This document shows positions 8,682 through 15,823 of a stretch of 64,000 bases of DNA, in pieces (the first letter of the stretch is position 1; every line of letters starts with the position of its first letter). The DNA is from Streptomyces sp. LUP30 (lineage in GTDB: Bacteria > Actinomycetota > Actinomycetes > Streptomycetales > Streptomycetaceae). Under the pieces are notes generated by a model. That model saw only the letters and a list, made by a program, of their open reading frames with translations, made no database searches and had not been told where the DNA came from. Both the position numbers and the translations under genes were made by a program. Location of the stretch: contig NZ_MJAJ01000003.1 of NCBI RefSeq assembly GCF_001746365.1, positions 64,251-128,250 of the forward strand, read 5' to 3'.

Positions 8682-10742
8682 TTGACCACCTCCCCGCAAC
8701 ACGCCGACGCCGAGCCCGGACCCCCTGCGGACGCACCACCGGCGCCGCCCGAGCGGCCGTCCGCCTCCTCCTCCGCCGGGCTCGCCGCCCCCTCCGCGCT
8801 CTCGTTGCCGACGCCGCGTGGGCCGGAAACGGCCCCACCCGCCGAACCGCCGCATTCCGACGCCGACGACCTCCTGGACCACCCCGATCCGCACACCGCC
8901 GCCCAGGCCGCCGCCGTGGAGAACCTGCTGCGCTGCTGGGTCCGCGAGACGGGCCTGGCCGCCCCCGGCGACGGCGTCCTGCGCGTGCCGTTGCCCGCGA
9001 GCGGCGTCAGCCTGCTCGTCCCCGTACAGCACTGGTCGGCGACGGGTTGGCACCGCTTCGGCCCGCCGCGCCTGGCCGGCGCTCCCGAGCAGGCCCCGTC
9101 CGCGGACGCCGTCACGGTCGCCGCCCTGCTGGCCCGCGAGACGCCCGCGAGCGGCCGGGGCGGCGCGGGTGGCAGGGACGGCAGGGACGGCAGCGGTGAC
9201 GAAGGCGTCGACCTGGTCGCGCGGGTCGCCGACTCCGTCCGCCGTACCGCCGCCTTCATCGCCGAGCGCCGAGAGCGCCCCGCCGACGGCCCCGACCTGT
9301 TCCTGGCCGCCGAGCAGGCGCTGCTGCTGGGCCACCCGCTCCACCCGACCCCCAAGAGCCGAGAAGGGCTCACGGAGGGTGAGGCGCGGCGTTACTCGCC
9401 CGAGTCGCGCGGATCCTTCCCGCTCCACTGGCTCGCCGTCGCCCCCACCGTGCTCGCCACGGACTCCGCCTGGACGGAGGGCGGCCGCCCCGTCCCCGCC
9501 GCCCGGCTGACGGCGCGGCTGGCGGGCGCGGGACTGCCGCTGCCCGACGGTTTCGCCGCCCTGCCCGTGCATCCCTGGCAACTGGGCGAGATGCGCCGCC
9601 GACCCGAGGCCGAGGCGCTGTTCGACGCCGGTCTGCTCCGGGATCTGGGCGCGCACGGCCTTCCGTGGCACCCCACCTCCTCCGTCCGCACCGTGCACCG
9701 GTCCGGCGCCGGGGCCATGCTGAAGCTGTCCCTGGGCCTGCGCATCACCAACTCGCGCCGGGAGAACCTGCGCAAGGAACTCCACCGGGGCGTGGAGGTG
9801 CACCGCCTCCTGCGTTGCGGCCTCGCCGAGCGATGGCACGCGGCCCACCCGGACTTCGACATCGTCCGCGATCCGGCCTGGCTCGCGGTGGACGGCCCGG
9901 ACGGCCGCCCGCTGACCGGACTCGACGTGATGATCCGCCACAACCCCTTCGCCCCGGCGGACGACGTCTGCTGCCTCGCCGGTCTCGTGGCGCCCCGGCC
10001 GCATGCCCGCGAGGCGGCCGACGCGGACGGCGCGGACCACCGCCCGCCCGGGACACCGCCCGCCCCCGCGGGCGCGGGGCCGGTCCGGCGCTCCCGGCTG
10101 GCCGTGCTCGTCACGCGTCTCGCCGGGCGCACCGGCCGGCCGCCGGGGGCGGTGGCGGCGGAGTGGTTCCTGCGCTACCTGGAGCAGGTCGTCCGGCCCG
10201 TGCTGTGGCTCGACGGCGCTGCGGGGATCGCCCTGGAGGCGCACCAGCAGAACACGCTCGTCCTGCTGGACCGGGAGGGCTGGCCCAGGGGCGGCCGCTA
10301 CCGCGACAACCAGGGCTACTACTTCCGCGAGTCCCGCCGCGCCGACCTCGACGCCCGGCTGCCCGGAGTCGGCGAGCGCAGCGACTCCTTCGTCTCCGAC
10401 GACGTCACCGACGAGCGGTTCTGCTACTACCTGGGGATCAACAACGTGCTGGGTCTGATCGGCGCGTTCGGCTCCCAGCGGCTCGCCGACGAGCGTCTGC
10501 TGCTCGCGGCCTTCCGGCGCTTCCTCGCCGACGCCGACCGGCCTCGCACCGACGGCCGGCCCGCCTCCGGCCCCGGGCGGACGGGCGGCGGCCGCAGTTC
10601 GCTGCCCGCCCGGCTGCTCGACGCACCCGTCCTGCGCTGCAAGGCCAATCTCCTCACCCGGCTGCACGGGCTCGACGAACTCGTCGGACCGGTGGACACC
10701 CAGTCCGTCTACGTCGACGTCGCCAACCCCCTGCTCGTCTGA
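8682..10742 (+). CDS. IucA/IucC-family NIS siderophore synthetase
   Basis: 686 residues from the TTG at 8682, which has GAGGA at 8671-8675 with 6-base spacing; an ATG at 8625 in the same frame is an alternative. The first 70 residues are Pro/Ala-rich and probably disordered. The IucA/IucC core includes HPLHPTPKSREG (ATP-binding region), PVHPWQL, a SSVRTVH segment, LKLSLGLRITNSRREN, and, near the C-terminus, ALEAHQQNTLVLL and the FhuF-like region with RDNQGYYF. These enzymes adenylate a citrate-type carboxylate and condense it with an amine or hydroxylamine. Two Ala/Gly/Pro-rich insertions (about residues 160-175 and 440-470) are usual Streptomyces padding. It sits between its aminotransferase and acyltransferase. 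The product cannot be named from sequence. Confidence 0.92.
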   Translation: MTTSPQHADAEPGPPADAPPAPPERPSASSSAGLAAPSALSLPTPRGPETAPPAEPPHSDADDLLDHPDPHTAAQAAAVENLLRCWVRETGLAAPGDGVLRVPLPASGVSLLVPVQHWSATGWHRFGPPRLAGAPEQAPSADAVTVAALLARETPASGRGGAGGRDGRDGSGDEGVDLVARVADSVRRTAAFIAERRERPADGPDLFLAAEQALLLGHPLHPTPKSREGLTEGEARRYSPESRGSFPLHWLAVAPTVLATDSAWTEGGRPVPAARLTARLAGAGLPLPDGFAALPVHPWQLGEMRRRPEAEALFDAGLLRDLGAHGLPWHPTSSVRTVHRSGAGAMLKLSLGLRITNSRRENLRKELHRGVEVHRLLRCGLAERWHAAHPDFDIVRDPAWLAVDGPDGRPLTGLDVMIRHNPFAPADDVCCLAGLVAPRPHAREAADADGADHRPPGTPPAPAGAGPVRRSRLAVLVTRLAGRTGRPPGAVAAEWFLRYLEQVVRPVLWLDGAAGIALEAHQQNTLVLLDREGWPRGGRYRDNQGYYFRESRRADLDARLPGVGERSDSFVSDDVTDERFCYYLGINNVLGLIGAFGSQRLADERLLLAAFRRFLADADRPRTDGRPASGPGRTGGGRSSLPARLLDAPVLRCKANLLTRLHGLDELVGPVDTQSVYVDVANPLLV

Positions 10743-10763
10743 ACGGTCCGAGAGGAGTCCGCC

Positions 10764-11369
10764 GTGCCTCTTGCCGGGACGGCCGCAGACCCCGGTGCGC
10801 CTTCGGTCCCCGCCGTCGGCGACCTGGGGGCCGTCGGCACACCCGCCGGTGCGTTCCGGCTCGTCCCCGTGCGGATCGAGCGGGATCTCCCGCTCGTCGG
10901 CCGGTGGATGAACGACCCGGCCGTCGCCGCCTTCTGGGACCTGGCGGGACCCGAGTCCGTGACCGAGCGACATCTGCGCGGACAACTCGCCGCCGCAGGA
11001 CACAGCATCCCGTGCCTGGGCGTGCTGGAGGGGCGGCCGATGAGCTACTGGGAGATCTACCGGGCGGACCTCGACCCGCTGGCCGGCCACTACCCGGCCC
11101 GACCCCACGACATCGGAGTCCACCTCCTCATCGGCGGCGCGGCCGACCGGGGACGAGGACTCGGCGGCCCCCTGCTCGAAGCCGTCGCCGATCTGGTCCT
11201 CGACGGAACGCCCGAGTGCACACGGGTCGTCGCCGAACCCGACCTGCGCAACGTCCCGTCCGTCGCCGCCTTCCTGAGCGCCGGTTTCCGGTTCTCCGCG
11301 GAGCTCGATCTGCCCGCCAAGCGGGCGGCCCTGATGATCCGGGAACGTCGGTTGCGTGATCTCCTGTGA
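10764..11369 (+). CDS. GNAT acyltransferase of the siderophore operon (IucB/RhbD/AlcB type)
   Basis: 201 residues. It starts at GTG 10764 with GAGAGGAG just upstream (10749-10756), 21 bases after the synthetase stop, so it is cotranscribed. The AlcB/IucB-type GNAT pattern is visible: RWMNDPAVAAFWDL, SYWEIYRADLDPL, a cofactor loop with GAADRGRGLG, and VVAEPDLRNVPSVAAFLSAGF. Relatives acylate N-hydroxylated diamines (hydroxylysine, hydroxydiaminopropane) before condensation by IucA/IucC enzymes. No N-hydroxylase or decarboxylase gene accompanies it, so its substrate would have to be supplied from elsewhere in the genome, or the operon makes a different product. Confidence 0.85.
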   Translation: MPLAGTAADPGAPSVPAVGDLGAVGTPAGAFRLVPVRIERDLPLVGRWMNDPAVAAFWDLAGPESVTERHLRGQLAAAGHSIPCLGVLEGRPMSYWEIYRADLDPLAGHYPARPHDIGVHLLIGGAADRGRGLGGPLLEAVADLVLDGTPECTRVVAEPDLRNVPSVAAFLSAGFRFSAELDLPAKRAALMIRERRLRDLL

Positions 11370-11544
11370 AGCCACTCGGGCGACCCTGGTCGGATCCGGC
11401 CATCCCTCGCCGCCGAACGGTCACCTTCTGCCACCATCGGCCCGCCCTCTCCTCCACCACCAGGAAACCCACGGTCTTGATCCCTTCCCTCACGTCCGCC
11501 TCGGCCACCCGTTTGTCAGTGCCGCGCCGTAGGGTGGTCGCGCT

Positions 11545-13620
11545 ATGACGAAGCCCTCACTCCCCGAACTCCTGCATGCCGCCGTCGCCGCCGTCGGAGG
11601 CACGGAGCGCCCCGGCCAGGTGACCATGGCCGAAGCCGTCGCCCAGGCGATCGACGACGGCTCACACCTGCTGGTCCAGGCCGGCACCGGCACCGGCAAG
11701 TCACTCGGCTACCTCGTGCCCGCCCTCGCACACGGAGAGCGCGTCGTGGTGGCCACGGCCACGCTGGCCCTGCAGCGCCAGCTCGTCGAACGGGATCTGC
11801 CGCGCACGGTCGAGGCGCTGCACCCGCTGCTGCGCCGGCGCCCGGAGTTCGCGATGCTCAAGGGCCGGTCGAACTACCTGTGCCTGCACCGCCTGCACGA
11901 GGGCGTCCCGCAGGACGAGGAGGAGGGCCTCTTCGACCAGTTCGAGGCGGCCGCGCCCACCAGCAAGCTCGGCCAGGACCTGCTGCGGCTGCGGGACTGG
12001 TCCGACGAGACCGAGTCGGGGGACCGCGACGACCTCACGCCGGGCGTGTCCGACCGGGCCTGGGCACAGGTGTCGGTGTCCTCCCGGGAGTGCCTCGGCG
12101 CCACGAAATGCGCCTACGGCGCGGAGTGCTTCGCCGAGATGGCCCGCGAGCGCGCCAAGCTGGCCGAGGTCGTCGTCACCAACCACGCGCTGCTGGCCAT
12201 CGACGCCATCGAGGGCGCCCCCGTCCTGCCGCAGCACGAGGTGCTGATCGTCGACGAGGCGCACGAGCTGGTCTCCCGGGTCACCGGCGTCGCCACCGGC
12301 GAGCTCACCCCGGGCCAGGTCAACCGGGCGGTGCGCCGGGCGGCCAAGCTGGTCAACGAGAAGGCTGCCGACCAGCTGCAGACCGCCGCGGAGGGCTTCG
12401 AGCGACTCATGGAGCTGGCTCTGCCGGGCCGCCTGGAGGAGATCCCGGAGGACCTCGGCTACGCCCTCATGGCGCTGCGCGACGCGGCGCGGACGGTGAT
12501 CTCCGCCATCGGCGCCACCCGTGACAAGTCCGTCCAGGACGAGGACGCGGTCCGCAAGCAGGCGCTGGCCTCCGTGGAGTCCGTGCACGACGTGGCGGAG
12601 CGGATCTGCAACGGCTCCGAGTGGGACGTCGTCTGGTACGAGCGCCACGACCGCTTCGGCGCCTCCCTGCGCGTCGCCCCCATGTCCGTCTCGGGTCTGC
12701 TGCGCGAGAAGCTCTTCACGGACCGGTCCGTCACCCTGGCCTCGGCCACGCTGAAGCTGGGCGGGGACTTCAACGGCGTGGGCGCGTCGATGGGCCTCGC
12801 CCCGGAGGGCACGGAGGGCGAGGACGTCCCGCAGTGGAAGGGCATCGACGTCGGTTCGCCCTTCGACTACCGCAAGCAGGGCATCCTGTACGTCGCCAAA
12901 CACCTCGCGCGCCCTGCCCGCGACGGCGACCGTGCCGACATGCTCGACGAACTGACCGAGTTGATCCAGGCGGCCGGCGGGCGCACGCTCGGCCTCTTCT
13001 CCTCCATGCGCGCCGCGCAGCTCGCCGCCGAGGAACTGCGCACCCGTCTGCCGGAGTTCCCGATCCTCCTCCAGGGTGAGGAGACCCTCGGCGAGCTGAT
13101 CAAGAACTTCTCGGCCGACCCGAAGACCTGCCTGTTCGGCACGCTGTCGCTCTGGCAGGGCGTCGACGTGCCCGGTGCCAGCTGCCAGCTGGTCGTCATG
13201 GACAAGATCCCGTTCCCGCGCCCGGACGACCCCTTGATGAGCGCCCGCCAGAAGGCGGTGGAGGAAGCGGGCGGCAACGGCTTCATGGCCGTCGCCGCGA
13301 CCCATGCGGCGCTGCTCATGGCCCAGGGCGCGGGCCGTCTCGTCCGGGCGTCGGGGGACCGCGGTGTGGTCGCCGTCCTGGACCAGCGGCTGGCGACGGC
13401 GCGTTACGGGAGCTATCTGAAGGCCTCCCTGCCCGACTTCTGGTACACCACGGACCGCAACCAGGTCCGCAGGTCCCTGGCCGCGATCGACGCGAAGGCC
13501 AGGCAGGCGGAGTCCGACGTGGAGGCGCAGGCCAGGACGCGGGCGGAGACGCAGACGGGGGTCACTGTGTCGGAGGCCACCGAGACGGAGGCGGATGCCG
13601 AGGCTCAGGTGGACGCGTAG
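11545..13620 (+). CDS. dinG: DinG/XPD-type ATP-dependent DNA helicase
   Basis: 691 residues, superfamily 2 Fe-S helicase. Walker A is in QAGTGTGKSLGYL (about residue 50) and the motif II box is DEAHEL (about residue 235). Four cysteines fit the XPD/DinG iron-sulfur domain: one in NYLCLHRL, then RECLGA, TKCAYG and AECFAEM. Motif VI is represented by QGAGRLVRASGDRG. DinG-type enzymes unwind DNA 5'-3' and act on R-loops, D-loops and damage intermediates. The C-terminus ends in a Glu/Ala-rich tail. The ATG at 11545 has no SD, but TAGGGT at 11530-11535 is a -10 placed for a leaderless transcript. It is convergent with lexA; I do not see a LexA box in its own promoter. Confidence 0.9.
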   Translation: MTKPSLPELLHAAVAAVGGTERPGQVTMAEAVAQAIDDGSHLLVQAGTGTGKSLGYLVPALAHGERVVVATATLALQRQLVERDLPRTVEALHPLLRRRPEFAMLKGRSNYLCLHRLHEGVPQDEEEGLFDQFEAAAPTSKLGQDLLRLRDWSDETESGDRDDLTPGVSDRAWAQVSVSSRECLGATKCAYGAECFAEMARERAKLAEVVVTNHALLAIDAIEGAPVLPQHEVLIVDEAHELVSRVTGVATGELTPGQVNRAVRRAAKLVNEKAADQLQTAAEGFERLMELALPGRLEEIPEDLGYALMALRDAARTVISAIGATRDKSVQDEDAVRKQALASVESVHDVAERICNGSEWDVVWYERHDRFGASLRVAPMSVSGLLREKLFTDRSVTLASATLKLGGDFNGVGASMGLAPEGTEGEDVPQWKGIDVGSPFDYRKQGILYVAKHLARPARDGDRADMLDELTELIQAAGGRTLGLFSSMRAAQLAAEELRTRLPEFPILLQGEETLGELIKNFSADPKTCLFGTLSLWQGVDVPGASCQLVVMDKIPFPRPDDPLMSARQKAVEEAGGNGFMAVAATHAALLMAQGAGRLVRASGDRGVVAVLDQRLATARYGSYLKASLPDFWYTTDRNQVRRSLAAIDAKARQAESDVEAQARTRAETQTGVTVSEATETEADAEAQVDA

Positions 13621-13655
13621 CGCCGGGGGAGGGGCGGGCCCGCCGGCGCAGCGCA

Positions 13656-13689
13656 GGGCCCCGGAACCGGCGCAGGGATCCCGGGGCCC
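13656..13689. terminator. Possible bidirectional terminator between dinG and lexA
   Basis: GGGCCCCGG (13656-13664) is complementary to CCGGGGCCC (13681-13689), with a 16-base loop, between two convergent genes. The loop is long and there is no U-tract. Confidence 0.35.
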
Positions 13690-13730
13690 AGTCAGGGGTA
13701 GGGCGGGGAAGTGCCCGCCCGCTGCCGCGC

Positions 13731-14510
13731 TCAGACGCGGCGGAGCACGGCCACCACCTTGCCGAGGATGGTCGCGTCGTCGCCAGGGATCGGCTCGTAG
13801 GCGGAGTTGTGCGGCAGCAGCCACACATGGCCGTCCTCGCGCTTGAAGCGCTTGACGGTGGCCTCCCCGTCGAGCATCGCGGCCACGATGTCGCCGTTCT
13901 CGGCGACGGGCTGGCGGCGGACGGTGACCCAGTCGCCGTCACAGATCGCGGCCTCGATCATCGAGTCACCGACGACCTTCAGGACGAACAGTTCGCCGTC
14001 GCCCACGAGCTGCCGCGGGAGCGGGAAGACGTCCTCCACCGACTCCTCGGCGAGGATCGGTCCGCCTGCGGCGATCCGGCCGACCAGCGGGACGTAGGAC
14101 GCGGCCGGCTTCCCGGCGGTGTCCGTGGGCTGCACGGAGGCGGCCTGGTCGGAGCCGCGCACCTCGTACGCGCGCGGACGGTGCGGGTCGCGGCGCAGGA
14201 ACCCCTTCCGCTCCAGTGCCATCAGCTGGTGGGCGACCGAGGACGTGCTGGACAGGCCGACCGCCTGACCGATCTCCCGCATGGACGGCGGGTAACCTCG
14301 CCGCTGTACGGAGTCCCTGATGACCTCGATCACTCGGCGCTGCCGGTCGGTGAGCCCCGAGCTGTCGGCGCGGATGCCTGGAGGTCGACCGGGCAACGAG
14401 CGCTTGTGCGCCTCGGGATTCATGGCTTCGTTCATCGCATGCACCGGCTCGAGTCGGCCCTGGGAGCGGTCCTGGGCAGTGATGGTGGCACTGTCTGCGG
14501 TGGTGGTCAC
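13731..14510 (-). CDS. lexA: SOS repressor LexA
   Basis: 259 residues from the GTG at 14510. The N-terminal winged helix reads [16 protein letters not shown]...[20 protein letters not shown] (about residues 54-95). The self-cleavage half carries the Ala-Gly site in IAAGGPI (A148-G149), catalytic Ser183 in GDSMIEA and Lys220 in ATVKRF. The spacings of 35 from the cleavage-site Ala to Ser and 37 from Ser to Lys equal those of E. coli LexA. The first 50 residues are an actinobacterial extension. It represses DNA-damage genes until RecA filaments trigger autocleavage. A LexA box lies 61 bp upstream of the start codon, indicating autoregulation. It is divergent from nrdR. Confidence 0.96.
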   Translation of the reverse strand: MTTTADSATITAQDRSQGRLEPVHAMNEAMNPEAHKRSLPGRPPGIRADSSGLTDRQRRVIEVIRDSVQRRGYPPSMREIGQAVGLSSTSSVAHQLMALERKGFLRRDPHRPRAYEVRGSDQAASVQPTDTAGKPAASYVPLVGRIAAGGPILAEESVEDVFPLPRQLVGDGELFVLKVVGDSMIEAAICDGDWVTVRRQPVAENGDIVAAMLDGEATVKRFKREDGHVWLLPHNSAYEPIPGDDATILGKVVAVLRRV

Positions 14511-14570
14511 GTCGGCCCCTCTCGGTTGTCTCCCTGCTGGACAACGGTAGTTGCTTTCGAAAGGTTGCGC

Positions 14571-14584
14571 CAAACACACGTTCG
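14571..14584 (-). promoter_or_regulatory. LexA (SOS) box upstream of lexA
   Basis: On the minus strand CGAACGTGTGTTTG fits the actinobacterial SOS box CGAAC-N4-GTTCG with one mismatch (GTTTG). It is 61 bp upstream of the lexA GTG, as expected for autoregulation. Confidence 0.7.
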
Positions 14585-14907
14585 AGTGAAAAAGCGTGGA
14601 TAACCGGACTTGATCATGTGTCGGGGTGTATGGCTAACGCGGTCTCCAGCGGGCAAAAGGGCTCATCGTTGTACCCTTCACCGCCGGAGACGATGACCTT
14701 GTGAGGCTTGGCCCCAGTCTGCCATCCGGTCTCCGGTCGGCCGAGGACCGGTCCCGCTACTGCGCGAGAGTCCCACCTCTCCTCCTTCCGGCGCTCACGG
14801 TATCGCCGTGGGCGCCGCCGCGATACGCCCGCACACGCGCGTGCCGGGGTGGATTTCGCGTGCTCGGTGTGACGGCCGGATCGCGCGCGGTGAGCGCGGC
14901 GGGCGCG

Positions 14908-14954
14908 ACACGCGATACGGCCTGGATGTATGCGCCAAGCCCCACATCTAGTGG
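14908..14954 (+). promoter_or_regulatory. Tandem NrdR boxes upstream of nrdRJ
   Basis: Two 16-bp sequences resemble the NrdR box ACACWATATATWGTGT: ACACGCGATACGGCCT at 14908-14923 (9 of 16) and GCCCCACATCTAGTGG at 14939-14954 (10 of 16). Their centres are exactly 31 bp apart, the three-turn spacing known for NrdR box pairs. Each match is weak alone; spacing and location in front of nrdR make the pair convincing. Confidence 0.65.
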
Positions 14955-15093
14955 TTGGATTGGCGCAGCGGCCCAGAAGTTGTGGTCCCCGGTGTCTTCG
15001 GATGCTGCTGGATCCCCTATGCTTGGGGCTGCTTCGAGGGGCCCGTGAGGCCTGGCGAGGCCATTGAGTCTGCTGTGAGGAGGGTTGGAGTTC

Positions 15094-15663
15094 ATGCACT
15101 GCCCCTTCTGCAGGCACCCCGACAGTCGTGTGGTCGACAGCCGTACGACGGACGACGGCACGTCGATCCGCAGGCGGCGTCAGTGCCCTGACTGCTCCCG
15201 TCGTTTCACGACCGTGGAGACGTGCTCGCTGATGGTGGTCAAGCGGTCCGGGGTCACCGAGCCGTTCAGCCGCACCAAGGTCATCAACGGCGTGCGCAAG
15301 GCGTGCCAGGGACGGCCCGTCACCGAGGACGCCCTCGCCCAGCTCGGCCAGCGGGTCGAGGAGGCGGTCCGGGCGACCGGGAGCGCCGAGTTGACCACCC
15401 ATGACGTGGGGCTGGCCATACTCGGCCCGTTGCAGGAGCTCGACCTCGTCGCCTATCTGCGGTTCGCCTCCGTCTACCGGGCGTTCGACTCGCTCGAGGA
15501 CTTCGAGGCGGCGATCGGGGAGCTCAGGGACCAGACGGGGCCCCCCGCCGCGGACGACGACGACCGCGCGGACGACGCAGGGGATCTCGCGGGGAGCCGG
15601 AAGGACGGCGGCGGGCGGGGAGGGACCGTGCAGGTCCCCGAGCCGGCCCGGGCCGCCGACTGA
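15094..15663 (+). CDS. nrdR: Transcriptional repressor NrdR of ribonucleotide reductase genes
   Basis: 189 residues from ATG 15094, chosen because the family begins MHCPFC; GAGGAGG lies at 15077-15083. The zinc ribbon uses Cys3, Cys6, Cys31 and Cys34. It is followed by the ATP-cone (about residues 49-139: [16 protein letters not shown] through [15 protein letters not shown]). NrdR senses ATP/dATP and represses nrd operons by binding paired boxes; such a pair lies 140-185 bp upstream, so it probably regulates itself and nrdJ. The C-terminal 40 residues are an Asp/Gly-rich tail beyond the usual 150-residue length. The gene is the first of a bicistronic nrdRJ operon (gap to nrdJ 160 bp). Confidence 0.96.
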   Translation: MHCPFCRHPDSRVVDSRTTDDGTSIRRRRQCPDCSRRFTTVETCSLMVVKRSGVTEPFSRTKVINGVRKACQGRPVTEDALAQLGQRVEEAVRATGSAELTTHDVGLAILGPLQELDLVAYLRFASVYRAFDSLEDFEAAIGELRDQTGPPAADDDDRADDAGDLAGSRKDGGGRGGTVQVPEPARAAD

Positions 15664-15823
15664 CCGACGGCCGCACCCGGAGCCTCACCGAGGCGGCAGG
15701 GCGGCGGCGGACGAAGACCTGTTGTGGGCGGTAGCGCGTGGGTGCCCACAGCACCAGACAGAACAATGTGCCACGGGAACAACGTGGCATTTCAGGGCGT
15801 TTTCGCCCGTAGAGGGAGGCGGC

